Shown here piece by piece: positions 1 through 7,412 of a stretch of DNA of 11,167 bases. This stretch comes from Legionellaceae bacterium (lineage in GTDB: Bacteria; Pseudomonadota; Gammaproteobacteria; Legionellales; Legionellaceae), in NCBI GenBank assembly GCA_947470005.1, contig CANISA010000027.1, positions 1-11,167 on the forward strand, given 5' to 3'. Made by a program: the position numbers and the translations under genes. How positions within the stretch are numbered: position 1 is the stretch's first letter; each line of letters begins with the position of its first letter. Below the pieces are notes generated by a model. The model saw only the letters and a list, made by a program, of their open reading frames with translations. It made no database searches and was not told the origin of the DNA.

Positions 1-4
1 GATA

Positions 5-2296
5 TCATGATTTACCTGCTCGAATAAGGCCACCTAAGCCTTCACGCTCCAAGGCCCGTTGTAAGTGCAAACGAATGTCTGACGCATGCTCAAGTTCAAG
101 CACGTCGGCTAAAATTTTGCGGACATACGCCATGGAGAAGCTGCGAATGATCCATTTAACACGTGGCAAGCTTGCAGAGTTCATGCTCAGCGTATCAAAG
201 CCCATGGCGAGCAATAAGATAACGGCGTAAGGATCACTGGCCATCTCTCCACAGATACTGACTTCGACGCCGGCAGCATGTCCGCCTTCGACGACTTTGA
301 GCAGGGTTTGCAGCATGGCGGGATGGAGTGGATCATAGAGGCCGGCCACGCGAGCATTGTTTCTGTCAACGGCGAGCATGTATTGGATTAAATCATTGCT
401 TCCGACGGAAAGAAAATCAACACGTTTAGCGAGTTCACGGGCTTGGTACGCGGCGGCGGGCACTTCAATCATGACGCCGAGCTCTGGTTTTTCAATGGGA
501 AGATTTTCTTCTAACAGCTCAGCATAGGCTTGATCGATCAAATAGGCCGCCTCATCCACTTCGCTTAAGGTGGTGATCATGGGCAGCAGGATCCGAAGAT
601 TATTGAGATCTTGGCTTGCACGCATCATGGCGCGGACTTGCAGTAAAAACACGTCAGGGTGATCGAGCGTGATGCGGATCCCCCGCCAGCCGAGATAAGG
701 ATTGTCTTCTTCGACGGGGAAATAAGGCAAAATCTTATCTCCGCCAATATCAAGGGTGCGCATCGTGACTTTACGTGGTGCAAATGCTTTAAGAATTTGT
801 CGATAAATAATGTATTGTTCGTCTTCAGAGGGGAAGCGGTCGCGACTCATGAAGGGGACCTCTGAGCGGTAAAGCCCTACGCCCTCCGCGCCGACACTCA
901 TGGATAAACCAGCGTCCATGGCAAGACCTGTGTTCACTTGCAGGGAAACTCGGTGATTATCGGTGGTTTGTGCCGGCTTATCACGAAGACTCACTAGATT
1001 TTGATTTAATTCGTCTTCTTCCTGAGCCAGTTGCTTGTACTCCATCAGCAGGGTTTTTGATGGGGAAATAAAGACTTGCCCATCATACCCGTCCACAATC
1101 AAGGCGCGCCTTGATAGCTGATTAAGCACAAGGCCACGCACGCCCATGACGGTGGGCACACCGAGCGCACGTGCTAAGATAGCCACGTGTGAGTTATTCG
1201 CGCCTTTCGCTGAGACAACGCCTGCGAGCTGCCCTTCAGGGACTTCGGCGAGGGCTGCTGCGGTGATTTCTTCGCCGACCAAAATGGTACGTCGTGGATA
1301 AACGACTTCAACCCGTTGGGATGACTGCAATTCGGCGAGCACACGTCGACCGATGTCTCGGAGGTCACTTGCACGCTCACGCAGATAATCATCTTTCATG
1401 TTGTCGAAATGAAAAATATGTTGTTTGATCACCGACGCAAGTGCGGCTTGAGCGCTCAAGCGTTGTTCTCTAATTTCATGTTCAACTTCTGTGCCCAAGT
1501 TTTCTTTATCTAGAATATGCAAATAGACATCAAACAAGGCGTACTCGCTTTCAGCGACGCTCGATTTCATTCGACGACTTAATCGGTGCATGTTTTCTCG
1601 TGCGGCTTGAAGCGCTTCATAAAACACGAATACTTCATGTTCCACATCATCAATCAATTGGCGAGGGACAGCATCGATATCAGCCGGCGGGTACACGACC
1701 ACAGCGCTCCCGATGGCGACCCCTGGAACACACCCGATGCCGGTTAGCGTGATTTGTGTGCTCTCGGATTTAGGTCCTCCCGTTTTGTGGGGCTGAGTGA
1801 GTGCTGCAAGCTCTCCGGTTGCTTCCGCATGGGCGATGATCCCTCCCAATTGAGCCGCGAGGGTAATTAAAAATGCTTCCTCTGCATCATCGAAGCAGCG
1901 CTGTTCTGTTTGCTGTGCCGTCAACACGCCATAGAGCTTACGGTGCTGAATGATGGGCACCCCGAGAAAAGCGAGAAGATGTGTTTCCGCCAAACGTGGT
2001 TCATGGAGAAACGCTGCATGCCCTGGGGCATTATCAATGTTAATGGGTTCTTCACGTCGTCCGACCAGGCCAACCAATCCTTGGTTCATGGGGATTCGAA
2101 CCGCCGACTCTGCTTGTTTATCTAATCCTTCTGTCGCAATTAAAACATATTCAGCGTGTTTATTGTCAATGAGATAAACCGAAACGGCATCGATGCTAAG
2201 GGCTTCTCGTACACGATGGACGAGCGTTGTTAAGGCGTCCGTGAGGTGCCCCGCCGTGGTAACATCTTGTACGATTCGTTTCAATGTCTTCAGCAT
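5..2296 (-). CDS. ptsP: PtsP, PEP-protein phosphotransferase of the nitrogen PTS (EI-Ntr)
   Basis: Cytoplasmic enzyme that autophosphorylates from phosphoenolpyruvate and passes the phosphate to NPr, starting the regulatory PTS-Ntr chain. The 763 residues show the full PtsP layout. An N-terminal GAF sensor domain covers about 5-160. A PtsI-like N-terminal part covers about 185-330. The mobile domain carries the phospho-histidine H370 in the motif NNSHVAILAR. A C-terminal PEP-binding TIM barrel covers about 450-740, with GLYRSE (R478), MRTLDIGGDK (R513), MIEVPAA (E611), SNDLIQY (N634, D635) and the active-site Cys C682 in SICGEMA. The GAF domain separates it from sugar-PTS EI. It starts 6 bases after the rppH stop with no good ribosome binding site, so it is probably translationally coupled to rppH. 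The rppH-ptsP pair is conserved in gammaproteobacteria. The gene is complete, with its stop at the window edge. Confidence 0.96.
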   Translation of the reverse strand: MLKTLKRIVQDVTTAGHLTDALTTLVHRVREALSIDAVSVYLIDNKHAEYVLIATEGLDKQAESAVRIPMNQGLVGLVGRREEPINIDNAPGHAAFLHEPRLAETHLLAFLGVPIIQHRKLYGVLTAQQTEQRCFDDAEEAFLITLAAQLGGIIAHAEATGELAALTQPHKTGGPKSESTQITLTGIGCVPGVAIGSAVVVYPPADIDAVPRQLIDDVEHEVFVFYEALQAARENMHRLSRRMKSSVAESEYALFDVYLHILDKENLGTEVEHEIREQRLSAQAALASVIKQHIFHFDNMKDDYLRERASDLRDIGRRVLAELQSSQRVEVVYPRRTILVGEEITAAALAEVPEGQLAGVVSAKGANNSHVAILARALGVPTVMGVRGLVLNQLSRRALIVDGYDGQVFISPSKTLLMEYKQLAQEEDELNQNLVSLRDKPAQTTDNHRVSLQVNTGLAMDAGLSMSVGAEGVGLYRSEVPFMSRDRFPSEDEQYIIYRQILKAFAPRKVTMRTLDIGGDKILPYFPVEEDNPYLGWRGIRITLDHPDVFLLQVRAMMRASQDLNNLRILLPMITTLSEVDEAAYLIDQAYAELLEENLPIEKPELGVMIEVPAAAYQARELAKRVDFLSVGSNDLIQYMLAVDRNNARVAGLYDPLHPAMLQTLLKVVEGGHAAGVEVSICGEMASDPYAVILLLAMGFDTLSMNSASLPRVKWIIRSFSMAYVRKILADVLELEHASDIRLHLQRALEREGLGGLIRAGKS

Positions 2297-2302
2297 TGGG
2301 TG

Positions 2303-2827
2303 TTAATGACCATGATGACCTCGTTTACGGCGCATACCAAAAGGCGAGGCGCGTTTTTTAAGTAATGCCTCTAGTTCTTTTAACGAATCGGTATAGACTT
2401 GTTTTTTAAAGAAAATGACCTGTTCTTGAGGCTCGTGGTAGTCAATCCAACGCCAGCTATCAAATTCGGGTGAATCACTTAAGTCTAAGCGAATTTTCTG
2501 TTCGTTCGCAACGAGTCGCAATAAATACCATTTTTGTTTTTGGCCAATAACCAGGGGCGCGGTGCCGTGTCGTAAATATTGCTTGGGCAGCTTGTACCTT
2601 AACCAGCGTTTGGTCACGCCCAAGATCTCAATGTCATGACGTTCAAGCCCCGTTTCTTCGCGTAATTCACGAATCATGGCGTCCTGGGCCGACTCACCTG
2701 CACAAAGCCCGCCTTGAGGAAACTGCCAGGCATCGTGACCATGGCGTTTACCCCAAAAGACTCGGTCTGATTCATTGACCAAAACGATACCTACATTCAG
2801 CCGGTATCCGGCCCGATCAATCACCAT
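2303..2827 (-). CDS. rppH: RppH, RNA 5'-pyrophosphohydrolase (Nudix)
   Basis: Removes pyrophosphate from the 5' end of primary transcripts, which triggers RNase E-dependent mRNA decay in the cytoplasm. The 174-residue protein has the RppH N-terminus GYRLNVGIVLVN. A complete Nudix box runs from G39 to L61 with E45, R53, E54, E57 and E58 all present. It also has the family-typical WLRYKLPK and GQKQKWYLLRL segments and FDSWRWIDY near 122-130. Length is close to the E. coli enzyme (176 aa). The C-terminus is basic and His-rich (MRRKRGHHGH). The ATG lies behind a weak GAAG element. It is the first gene of a two-gene unit with ptsP and is divergent from ansA. Confidence 0.96.
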   Translation of the reverse strand: MVIDRAGYRLNVGIVLVNESDRVFWGKRHGHDAWQFPQGGLCAGESAQDAMIRELREETGLERHDIEILGVTKRWLRYKLPKQYLRHGTAPLVIGQKQKWYLLRLVANEQKIRLDLSDSPEFDSWRWIDYHEPQEQVIFFKKQVYTDSLKELEALLKKRASPFGMRRKRGHHGH

Positions 2828-2896
2828 ATTGTTACTTCAATCTAACTTGAGCATGCGTTGATTTTTTCACAAAAGACAAGAGGTTGGCAAATATCC

Positions 2897-2905
2897 TGTG
2901 ATAAT
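2897..2905 (+). promoter_or_regulatory. Possible extended -10 promoter element for ansA
   Basis: The sequence TGTGATAAT fits an extended -10 box (TGn followed by a 5/6 match to TATAAT) in the rppH/ansA divergent spacer. No good -35 lies 16-18 bases upstream, as is common for extended -10 promoters. Transcription would begin near 2912. That is downstream of the earliest possible ansA starts at 2905 (TTG) and 2908 (ATG), so if real it favours a later start codon. Seen by eye only. Confidence 0.35.
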
Positions 2906-2946
2906 TGATGCGAGTCTTCTTTATCTTGTTGATATTGTTGATTACC

Positions 2947-4014
2947 ATGAGCCATAGATTAGACGAAATAGGCGTTCAGGTGGAAAAGACGACAGCCGGT
3001 AGAAAAAAAACGATCTTGATTTTAAACACAGGGGGTACAATCAGTTGCGTTAAAACCAGCCATGGCTACCAACCCGTTGAGGGTGGCGTGCGGTCGGTGA
3101 TTCAAGCGATACCGGCGCTGTCACATGCGGATATGCCAACGTATGTGATTAAAGAATATGAGCCGCTGCTTGACTCCTCCAATATGACGCCATGCGAGTG
3201 GAATCGCATGGCGAGTGATATTGCATCGTTTTATGATGAAGTGGATGGATTTGTTATTTTCCATGGGACAGATACCATGGCATACACGGCATCAGCTCTT
3301 TCTTTTATGTTAGAAAACTTAGGCAAACCGGTTATCTTGACGGGCTCTCAAATTCCCTTGTCGGAAATTCGCAATGATGCGATGGAGAATGTGATCACCT
3401 CACTGTGGCTCGCGGCCCATGAACCGATTAACGAAGTCTGTATTTATTTCAACCAACATTTATTGCGAGGTAATCGTGCACAAAAAGTGAGTTCTTCACG
3501 ATTTAATGCGTTTGATTCCCCCAATTACCCTCACCTTGCTCGGGTTGGCACGGATATTGTCATGCGAAAGGAGGTGTTATTGCCGGCGCCGCTGAAGCCG
3601 TTTCATTACCAAGCCATGGCGACGCATCGGATTGCTAATTTTCGTTTATTCCCCGGGTTTTCCATCGATGTGTTACGTTCATTATTAAAACAACCCTTGG
3701 ATGGGCTTGTGTTAGAAACGTATGGGACAGGCAATGCGCCGAACCATGATGCCCATTTTTTAGCGATGTTGGGGGATGCATCCAGCCAAGGGGTGTTGAT
3801 TGTTAATTGCAGTCAGTGTCAACATGGCGCGGTCGAGATGGAGCAATACGCGACAGGATATACGTTGAAAGAGGCCGGCCTACTCAGCGGACATGACATG
3901 ACGCCGGAAGCGGCGCATTGCAAGTTATTGTACGTGCTTAGTAAATACACTGATAAAGCGCAAATGAAAGAAAAATTAGAAGAGAGCCTCGTTGGTGAGC
4001 TCGGTCAATATTAA
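2947..4014 (+). CDS. ansA: Type I L-asparaginase (AnsA)
   Basis: Hydrolyses L-asparagine to aspartate and ammonia; the type I enzyme is normally cytoplasmic and lower-affinity. Both catalytic threonine motifs are present: NTGGTIS near residue 27 and HGTDTMAYTASALSFMLENL near residue 106. SQIPL, INEV and GTGNAP follow. These match E. coli AnsA closely and not the periplasmic type II enzyme. The 5' end is uncertain. The frame is open from TTG 2905 and ATG 2908, which would add a hydrophobic stretch (RVFFILLILLIT). Other candidates are ATG 2947 (355 aa, used here) and GTG 2980 (344 aa, nearest to the 338 aa of E. coli AnsA, with a weak AGGCG upstream). None has a strong ribosome binding site. 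I prefer a later start because a possible -10 box sits at 2897-2905. glmU follows after 28 bases, probably as an operon. Confidence 0.9.
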   Translation: MSHRLDEIGVQVEKTTAGRKKTILILNTGGTISCVKTSHGYQPVEGGVRSVIQAIPALSHADMPTYVIKEYEPLLDSSNMTPCEWNRMASDIASFYDEVDGFVIFHGTDTMAYTASALSFMLENLGKPVILTGSQIPLSEIRNDAMENVITSLWLAAHEPINEVCIYFNQHLLRGNRAQKVSSSRFNAFDSPNYPHLARVGTDIVMRKEVLLPAPLKPFHYQAMATHRIANFRLFPGFSIDVLRSLLKQPLDGLVLETYGTGNAPNHDAHFLAMLGDASSQGVLIVNCSQCQHGAVEMEQYATGYTLKEAGLLSGHDMTPEAAHCKLLYVLSKYTDKAQMKEKLEESLVGELGQY

Positions 4015-4024
4015 TCTAAACGAG

Positions 4025-4032
4025 AAGGAAGG
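4025..4032 (+). promoter_or_regulatory. Ribosome binding site deciding the glmU start
   Basis: The purine-rich AAGGAAGG lies 10 bases before ATG 4043. It supports that codon over ATG 3992, an in-frame earlier start that would overlap the end of ansA and add 17 residues not found in GlmU proteins. Confidence 0.75.
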
Positions 4033-4042
4033 CCTACGAATC

Positions 4043-5422
4043 ATGGCATTACACATTATTATTTTGGCCGCAGGACAAGGCAAGCGGATGCACTCGACAA
4101 TGTCTAAAGTGTTGCATCCACTGGGAGGGACGCCGATGCTCGCTCGTGTGGTGGATGCAGCGGCAGCCCTTCATCCGGAAGGCATCCATGTGGTCATTGG
4201 TCATGGCGGGGAACAAATCAGAGCGGCGTTACCGGCGTTACCCGTCCAGTGGGTGTTTCAGGCGGAGCAGTTGGGTACAGGGCATGCCGTGTTAGAAGCC
4301 TTGCCGTTTATTCCTCCGAACAGCGAGGTGTTGGTCCTGTCTGCGGATGTCCCACTGATTCAAGCAGAGACGTTGCGTGCGCTGATTTTGAGCGTGTCCA
4401 CGAAGGAATCATCTGCGCCACTGGGTCTATTGCTGGCGTTGGTTGAGAATCCCACGGGTCTTGGGCGCATTGTACGGGATGCTCACGGACATATTCGGGC
4501 CATTGTTGAAGAGAAAGACGCCAGTGAAAAAGAGAGACTTATTCGCGAAATCTACACCGGAATATGTTGTGCGCGTGCTGAGGATTTTTTGCGTTGGCTG
4601 CCGAAGTTAGGCCTTAATAATGCGCAAGGCGAGTATTACTTGACAGAAATTATTGCCATGGCGGTGGCTGAAAATAAGCCGATTCATTCGCTTCAAGCAA
4701 TCGATCCATTGACAGTCCAAGGGGTCAATAATCGCGTGCAATTGGCCCAGTTGGAGCGCGCGTGGCAGGCACGCCTTGCGGTTCACTTGATGGAGGCGGG
4801 CGTTACGTTAGCTGATCCTGCACGCCTAGATATTCGTGGTGAGTTGCAGTGCGAACAAGATGTGTTTATCGATGTTAATGTGGTGTTATCTGGCAAGGTG
4901 GTCATTCGATCAGGCTGTCAAATTGGGCCTAATTGCACGTTAACGAATGTTACGTTAGGCGAGAACTGCACGATCAAATCGCACAGCGTTTTAGAGGGCT
5001 GCGTCATCGGGGACACCTGCGAGATAGGGCCTTTCGCTCGAATCCGGCCGGGAACGGTGTTGGCTGCACGTTGTAAAATAGGTAATTTTGTTGAAACAAA
5101 AAATGCGGTGTTTGATGAGGACAGTAAAGCCAGTCATCTCAGTTACTTGGGCGATGTAACCATAGGGAAAGACGTGAACATTGGTGCAGGCAGCATCACG
5201 TGCAACTACGATGGTGCGAATAAACACCAAACGGTGATTGAAGACGGCGTATTCATCGGCTCCGACACCCAGTTGGTAGCACCAGTCACCGTGGGGAAAA
5301 ACGCCACCATTGGTGCGGGCAGCACGATCCGAACGTCTGTGCCAGCCGGTGAGTTGACCTTAACCGCGTCAAAACAAAAAACGGTGTATGGTTGGGTTAG
5401 GCCTCAAAAAAAGAAGAAATAA
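4043..5422 (+). CDS. glmU: GlmU, GlcN-1-P acetyltransferase / GlcNAc-1-P uridyltransferase
   Basis: Bifunctional cytoplasmic enzyme making UDP-N-acetylglucosamine for peptidoglycan and LPS: it acetylates glucosamine-1-phosphate and then couples the product to UTP. The 459-residue protein (E. coli 456) has an N-terminal pyrophosphorylase domain, about 1-230. Its nucleotide-binding signature is LAAGQGKRM with K22, the metal ligands are D102 and N230, and the QLGTGHA and GEYYLT motifs are present. A left-handed beta-helix, about 250-459, is built of hexapeptide repeats. The catalytic His is H365 in KASHLSYLGD, followed by NIGAGSITCNYDG. The signature reads GQGKRM where E. coli has GKGTRM. The tail ends in a run of lysines. 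The start at 4043 is set by homology and a good ribosome binding site. It lies downstream of ansA and not in the more familiar atp-glmU-glmS setting; glmS is not in view. Confidence 0.97.
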   Translation: MALHIIILAAGQGKRMHSTMSKVLHPLGGTPMLARVVDAAAALHPEGIHVVIGHGGEQIRAALPALPVQWVFQAEQLGTGHAVLEALPFIPPNSEVLVLSADVPLIQAETLRALILSVSTKESSAPLGLLLALVENPTGLGRIVRDAHGHIRAIVEEKDASEKERLIREIYTGICCARAEDFLRWLPKLGLNNAQGEYYLTEIIAMAVAENKPIHSLQAIDPLTVQGVNNRVQLAQLERAWQARLAVHLMEAGVTLADPARLDIRGELQCEQDVFIDVNVVLSGKVVIRSGCQIGPNCTLTNVTLGENCTIKSHSVLEGCVIGDTCEIGPFARIRPGTVLAARCKIGNFVETKNAVFDEDSKASHLSYLGDVTIGKDVNIGAGSITCNYDGANKHQTVIEDGVFIGSDTQLVAPVTVGKNATIGAGSTIRTSVPAGELTLTASKQKTVYGWVRPQKKKK

Positions 5423-5451
5423 TGCGTCGAGGATTGGTTTATAAGCCCCTC

Positions 5452-5487
5452 ATCCACGTTGGCATGCAATGCAGTGTCAATGTGGAT
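5452..5487 (+). terminator. Hairpin after glmU, possible terminator without U-tract
   Basis: Thirteen bases at 5452-5464 pair with 5475-5487 around a 10-base loop, with two G-T wobbles when read as plus-strand RNA. It stands 29 bases after the glmU stop and overlaps the last three codons of the convergent GH1 gene (stop at 5477-5479). No uninterrupted T-tract follows on the plus strand, so it may act as a 3'-end stabiliser or an inefficient terminator. On the minus strand the two wobbles become C-A mismatches, so the structure favours the glmU transcript. Confidence 0.45.
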
Positions 5488-6715
5488 CACGGATGATTTG
5501 CTTTAATACTTCAACGCTCTCTCGAGGATGGCCTTCCGCATCGTAAAACCCAAATAATCGCTTGTCATGGCCTTCATTCCATTCATAATTATCTCTAAAT
5601 GTCCAAAAATAACAACCTCTGATGTCGAAATGTTGGTCGATTTTAAGTTTAATAATATCAACATATTGGCGTAGAAATTTTTGTCGCAGTATATCACTTC
5701 GGTCGGCAATTCCTGTTTCTGTGATATAAATGGGCTTGTGTAACAGGGCAATTTCATCGATAGCATTTGAAAAACCGTGTGGGTCAATCGGTAAAAACAT
5801 ATCACCCATTTCTTGGCCAGAAAAGCAGGTTGCACCATAGCCGTTTATCGTGTTAGGACCGATAATTGGATTAGCATAAAAATTTAATCCGATGAAATCA
5901 TTGGCGGCTGGCGCTCGGAGGTCTTGATAGTGCACATGTGCGGACAATAGAGGGGCATCATAATCAAAGAGCCCTGTTGTAAAAAACTGAATGACTAACT
6001 CATTGGTAATCGTGGTTAAATGACTGCTTAGCGTACGCGTAAATAGATCGTAGGGGTAGAGTGATTTAAATCGTAACACATTGTGGGCAATGCCAATCAT
6101 GACGGCGTTGAGTGGTTGTAATGATTTTAGTGCGCGATACACATTGACATGTGCTTTTAGTAAATTTTTAAGGACCGTGACGGTAAGTTGTAAGTTGTGT
6201 TTATGGGGTGGAAATTGGCCCCATAAATAGCTTGAAAATGCTTGTATTGCGGGTTCGTTAATCGTACACCACAAGAATACTTTAGGCGAAAACAGTGGAA
6301 ACACATGCATGCAATAGGACATAAAATAACGAATGTTTTCTTCTTTTTCGAACCCACCCAATTGAGTAAACCAGAAGGGTTCATTGAAGTGATAAAGTGT
6401 GATCATGGGTTTGATCTGGCGTTCAATGCACGCATCGATCAGTTTTTGATAGCGTTTCAAAATGAGATGATTATACTGACCTTGTTGTGGCTCGATATGG
6501 CTCCACTCAATGGATATTCGGTAGGTATCGACACCGATCGACTGCATTAAATCCAGGTCGCTTTCAAATTGGTCCCAATGTGACAGGGATAGTACGGCGT
6601 GGGGTACCGATTTCTTTTGAGCAGCATCCGTCCAATTGGATTCACCGCATATGTCTCCTGATGATTGAAACATGGAATTTGCAAATCCAAAGGATAGTTT
6701 TTGTTTGATGTTCAC
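5477..6715 (-). CDS. Family 1 glycoside hydrolase (beta-glucosidase-like)
   Basis: Retaining beta-glycosidase fold, probably cytoplasmic because no signal peptide is seen. Numbered from the GTG start used here (412 aa), the acid/base is E154 in TINEP and the nucleophile is E333 in YITETG. Q17 lies near the N-terminus (MFQSSG), IEWSHIEP is near 69-76, and the C-terminal glycone-binding block is DNYEWNEGHDKRLFGF with E378 and W379. Keeping E378, with no SxGxxxKRYG-like phosphate loop, argues for a non-phosphorylated substrate; the exact sugar cannot be told. The frame also opens at TTG 6736, but GTG 6713-6715 has GAGG eight bases upstream and places the family start correctly. Sampled 60-base lines are AT-richer (27, 37 and 43% GC) than lines of glmU (50 and 58%), suggesting acquisition. 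It lies 64 bases behind nth, same strand, and converges on glmU. Confidence 0.92.
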   Translation of the reverse strand: MNIKQKLSFGFANSMFQSSGDICGESNWTDAAQKKSVPHAVLSLSHWDQFESDLDLMQSIGVDTYRISIEWSHIEPQQGQYNHLILKRYQKLIDACIERQIKPMITLYHFNEPFWFTQLGGFEKEENIRYFMSYCMHVFPLFSPKVFLWCTINEPAIQAFSSYLWGQFPPHKHNLQLTVTVLKNLLKAHVNVYRALKSLQPLNAVMIGIAHNVLRFKSLYPYDLFTRTLSSHLTTITNELVIQFFTTGLFDYDAPLLSAHVHYQDLRAPAANDFIGLNFYANPIIGPNTINGYGATCFSGQEMGDMFLPIDPHGFSNAIDEIALLHKPIYITETGIADRSDILRQKFLRQYVDIIKLKIDQHFDIRGCYFWTFRDNYEWNEGHDKRLFGFYDAEGHPRESVEVLKQIIRDPH

Positions 6716-6730
6716 GTGCCCTGCCTCTTC

Positions 6731-6764
6731 AGACAACGGGAGTGTTATGAATGCCCGTTTGTCT
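6731..6764 (-). other. Imperfect inverted repeat in the GH1 leader
   Basis: AGACAACGGG at 6731-6740 is complementary to CCCGTTTGTCT at 6754-6764 with one bulged base and a 13-base loop. It fills much of the nth-GH1 gap and ends 16 bases before the GTG start, just upstream of the GAGG ribosome site. It has no T-tract, so it is not a classical terminator. It could be an mRNA leader structure, a processing site between nth and GH1, or an operator. A TATACT element (minus strand, 6766-6771) resembles a -10 box but lacks a clear -35. Confidence 0.3.
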
Positions 6765-6779
6765 AAGTATAGACCTTAT

Positions 6780-7412
6780 TTATAGGGTTTTGTCCGGATA
6801 CTCACACAGGTCGCGAATAATGCACGTGGGACAGTGAGGTTTTCGAGCGGTGCACACGTAGCGGCCGTGTAAGATAAGCCAATGGTGTGCGTCGTGTAAA
6901 AATTGAGGGTCGATGCGTTTGAGTAAGCCTTGTTCGACGGCAAGCGGGGACGTTCCTTTGGCGAGCCCCGTGCGATTGGCCACACGAAAAATATGGGTGT
7001 CCACGGCCATGGTCGGCTCGCCAAAGGCTGTGTTGAGGACAACGTTGGCGGTTTTTCGCCCGACACCGGGCAAGGCTTCCAAGGCTTCACGTGTGCGGGG
7101 GACTTGGGCGTGATGGTGTGTGATTAACTGGTTGCATGTCTTGATGATATTGGATGCCTTGGTGTTAAATAATCCAATTGTTTTAATGTGCGTTTTAAGG
7201 CGCTCTTCGCCTAAGGCCAGGATGGCTTCTGGTGTGTTGGCCAAGTGAAATAAAACATCGGTTGCTTTGTTTACACTCACATCGGTTGCTTGTGCGGACA
7301 AAATAACGGCGATAAGTAACTCAAATGGGGAGTGAAAGTGAAGTTCCGTGGTCGGGTGTGGATTTTGTGCGCGTAATCGTTCAAAGAGGCCGTTGCGCGT
7401 TTGTTTATTCAT
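6780..7412 (-). CDS. nth: Endonuclease III (Nth), DNA glycosylase/AP lyase
   Basis: Bifunctional base-excision repair enzyme that removes oxidised pyrimidines and cleaves at AP sites. The 210-residue protein is nearly collinear with E. coli Nth (211 aa). The helix-hairpin-helix LPGVGRKTANVV carries the catalytic lysine K120. The catalytic aspartate is D138 in AVDTHIFRV. The C-terminal [4Fe-4S] cluster ligands are C187, C194, C197 and C203 (C-x6-C-x2-C-x5-C). The frame is open to 7616, but the extra 68 residues come from the overlapping rnfB-like gene in another frame. ATG 7412 gives the MNKQTR start that matches the family. The start overlaps the upstream stop by 8 bases (ATGAATAA) with only a poor ribosome site, so translation is probably coupled. 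Confidence 0.97.
   Translation of the reverse strand: MNKQTRNGLFERLRAQNPHPTTELHFHSPFELLIAVILSAQATDVSVNKATDVLFHLANTPEAILALGEERLKTHIKTIGLFNTKASNIIKTCNQLITHHHAQVPRTREALEALPGVGRKTANVVLNTAFGEPTMAVDTHIFRVANRTGLAKGTSPLAVEQGLLKRIDPQFLHDAHHWLILHGRYVCTARKPHCPTCIIRDLCEYPDKTL

Noticed and set aside
1..2827. PtsP read as the general sugar-PTS enzyme I
   Set aside because: The N-terminal GAF domain and the pairing with rppH identify EI-Ntr; no ptsH or crr gene is nearby.
3992..4042. Earlier in-frame ATG giving a 476-residue GlmU
   Set aside because: It overlaps the end of ansA, adds residues foreign to GlmU and has no ribosome site, whereas 4043 has AAGGAAGG.
5503..5838. 111-codon open stretch inside the GH1 gene
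   Set aside because: It is an out-of-frame shadow of a gene with clear catalytic motifs.
5477..6715. 6-phospho-beta-glucosidase (PTS partner)
   Set aside because: The phosphate-binding loop of those enzymes is absent and the glycone-binding Glu-Trp pair is kept; no sugar PTS permease gene is adjacent.
6716..6736. TTG start of the GH1 gene
   Set aside because: The purine-rich GAAGAGG inside this stretch is better read as the ribosome site for GTG 6713-6715.
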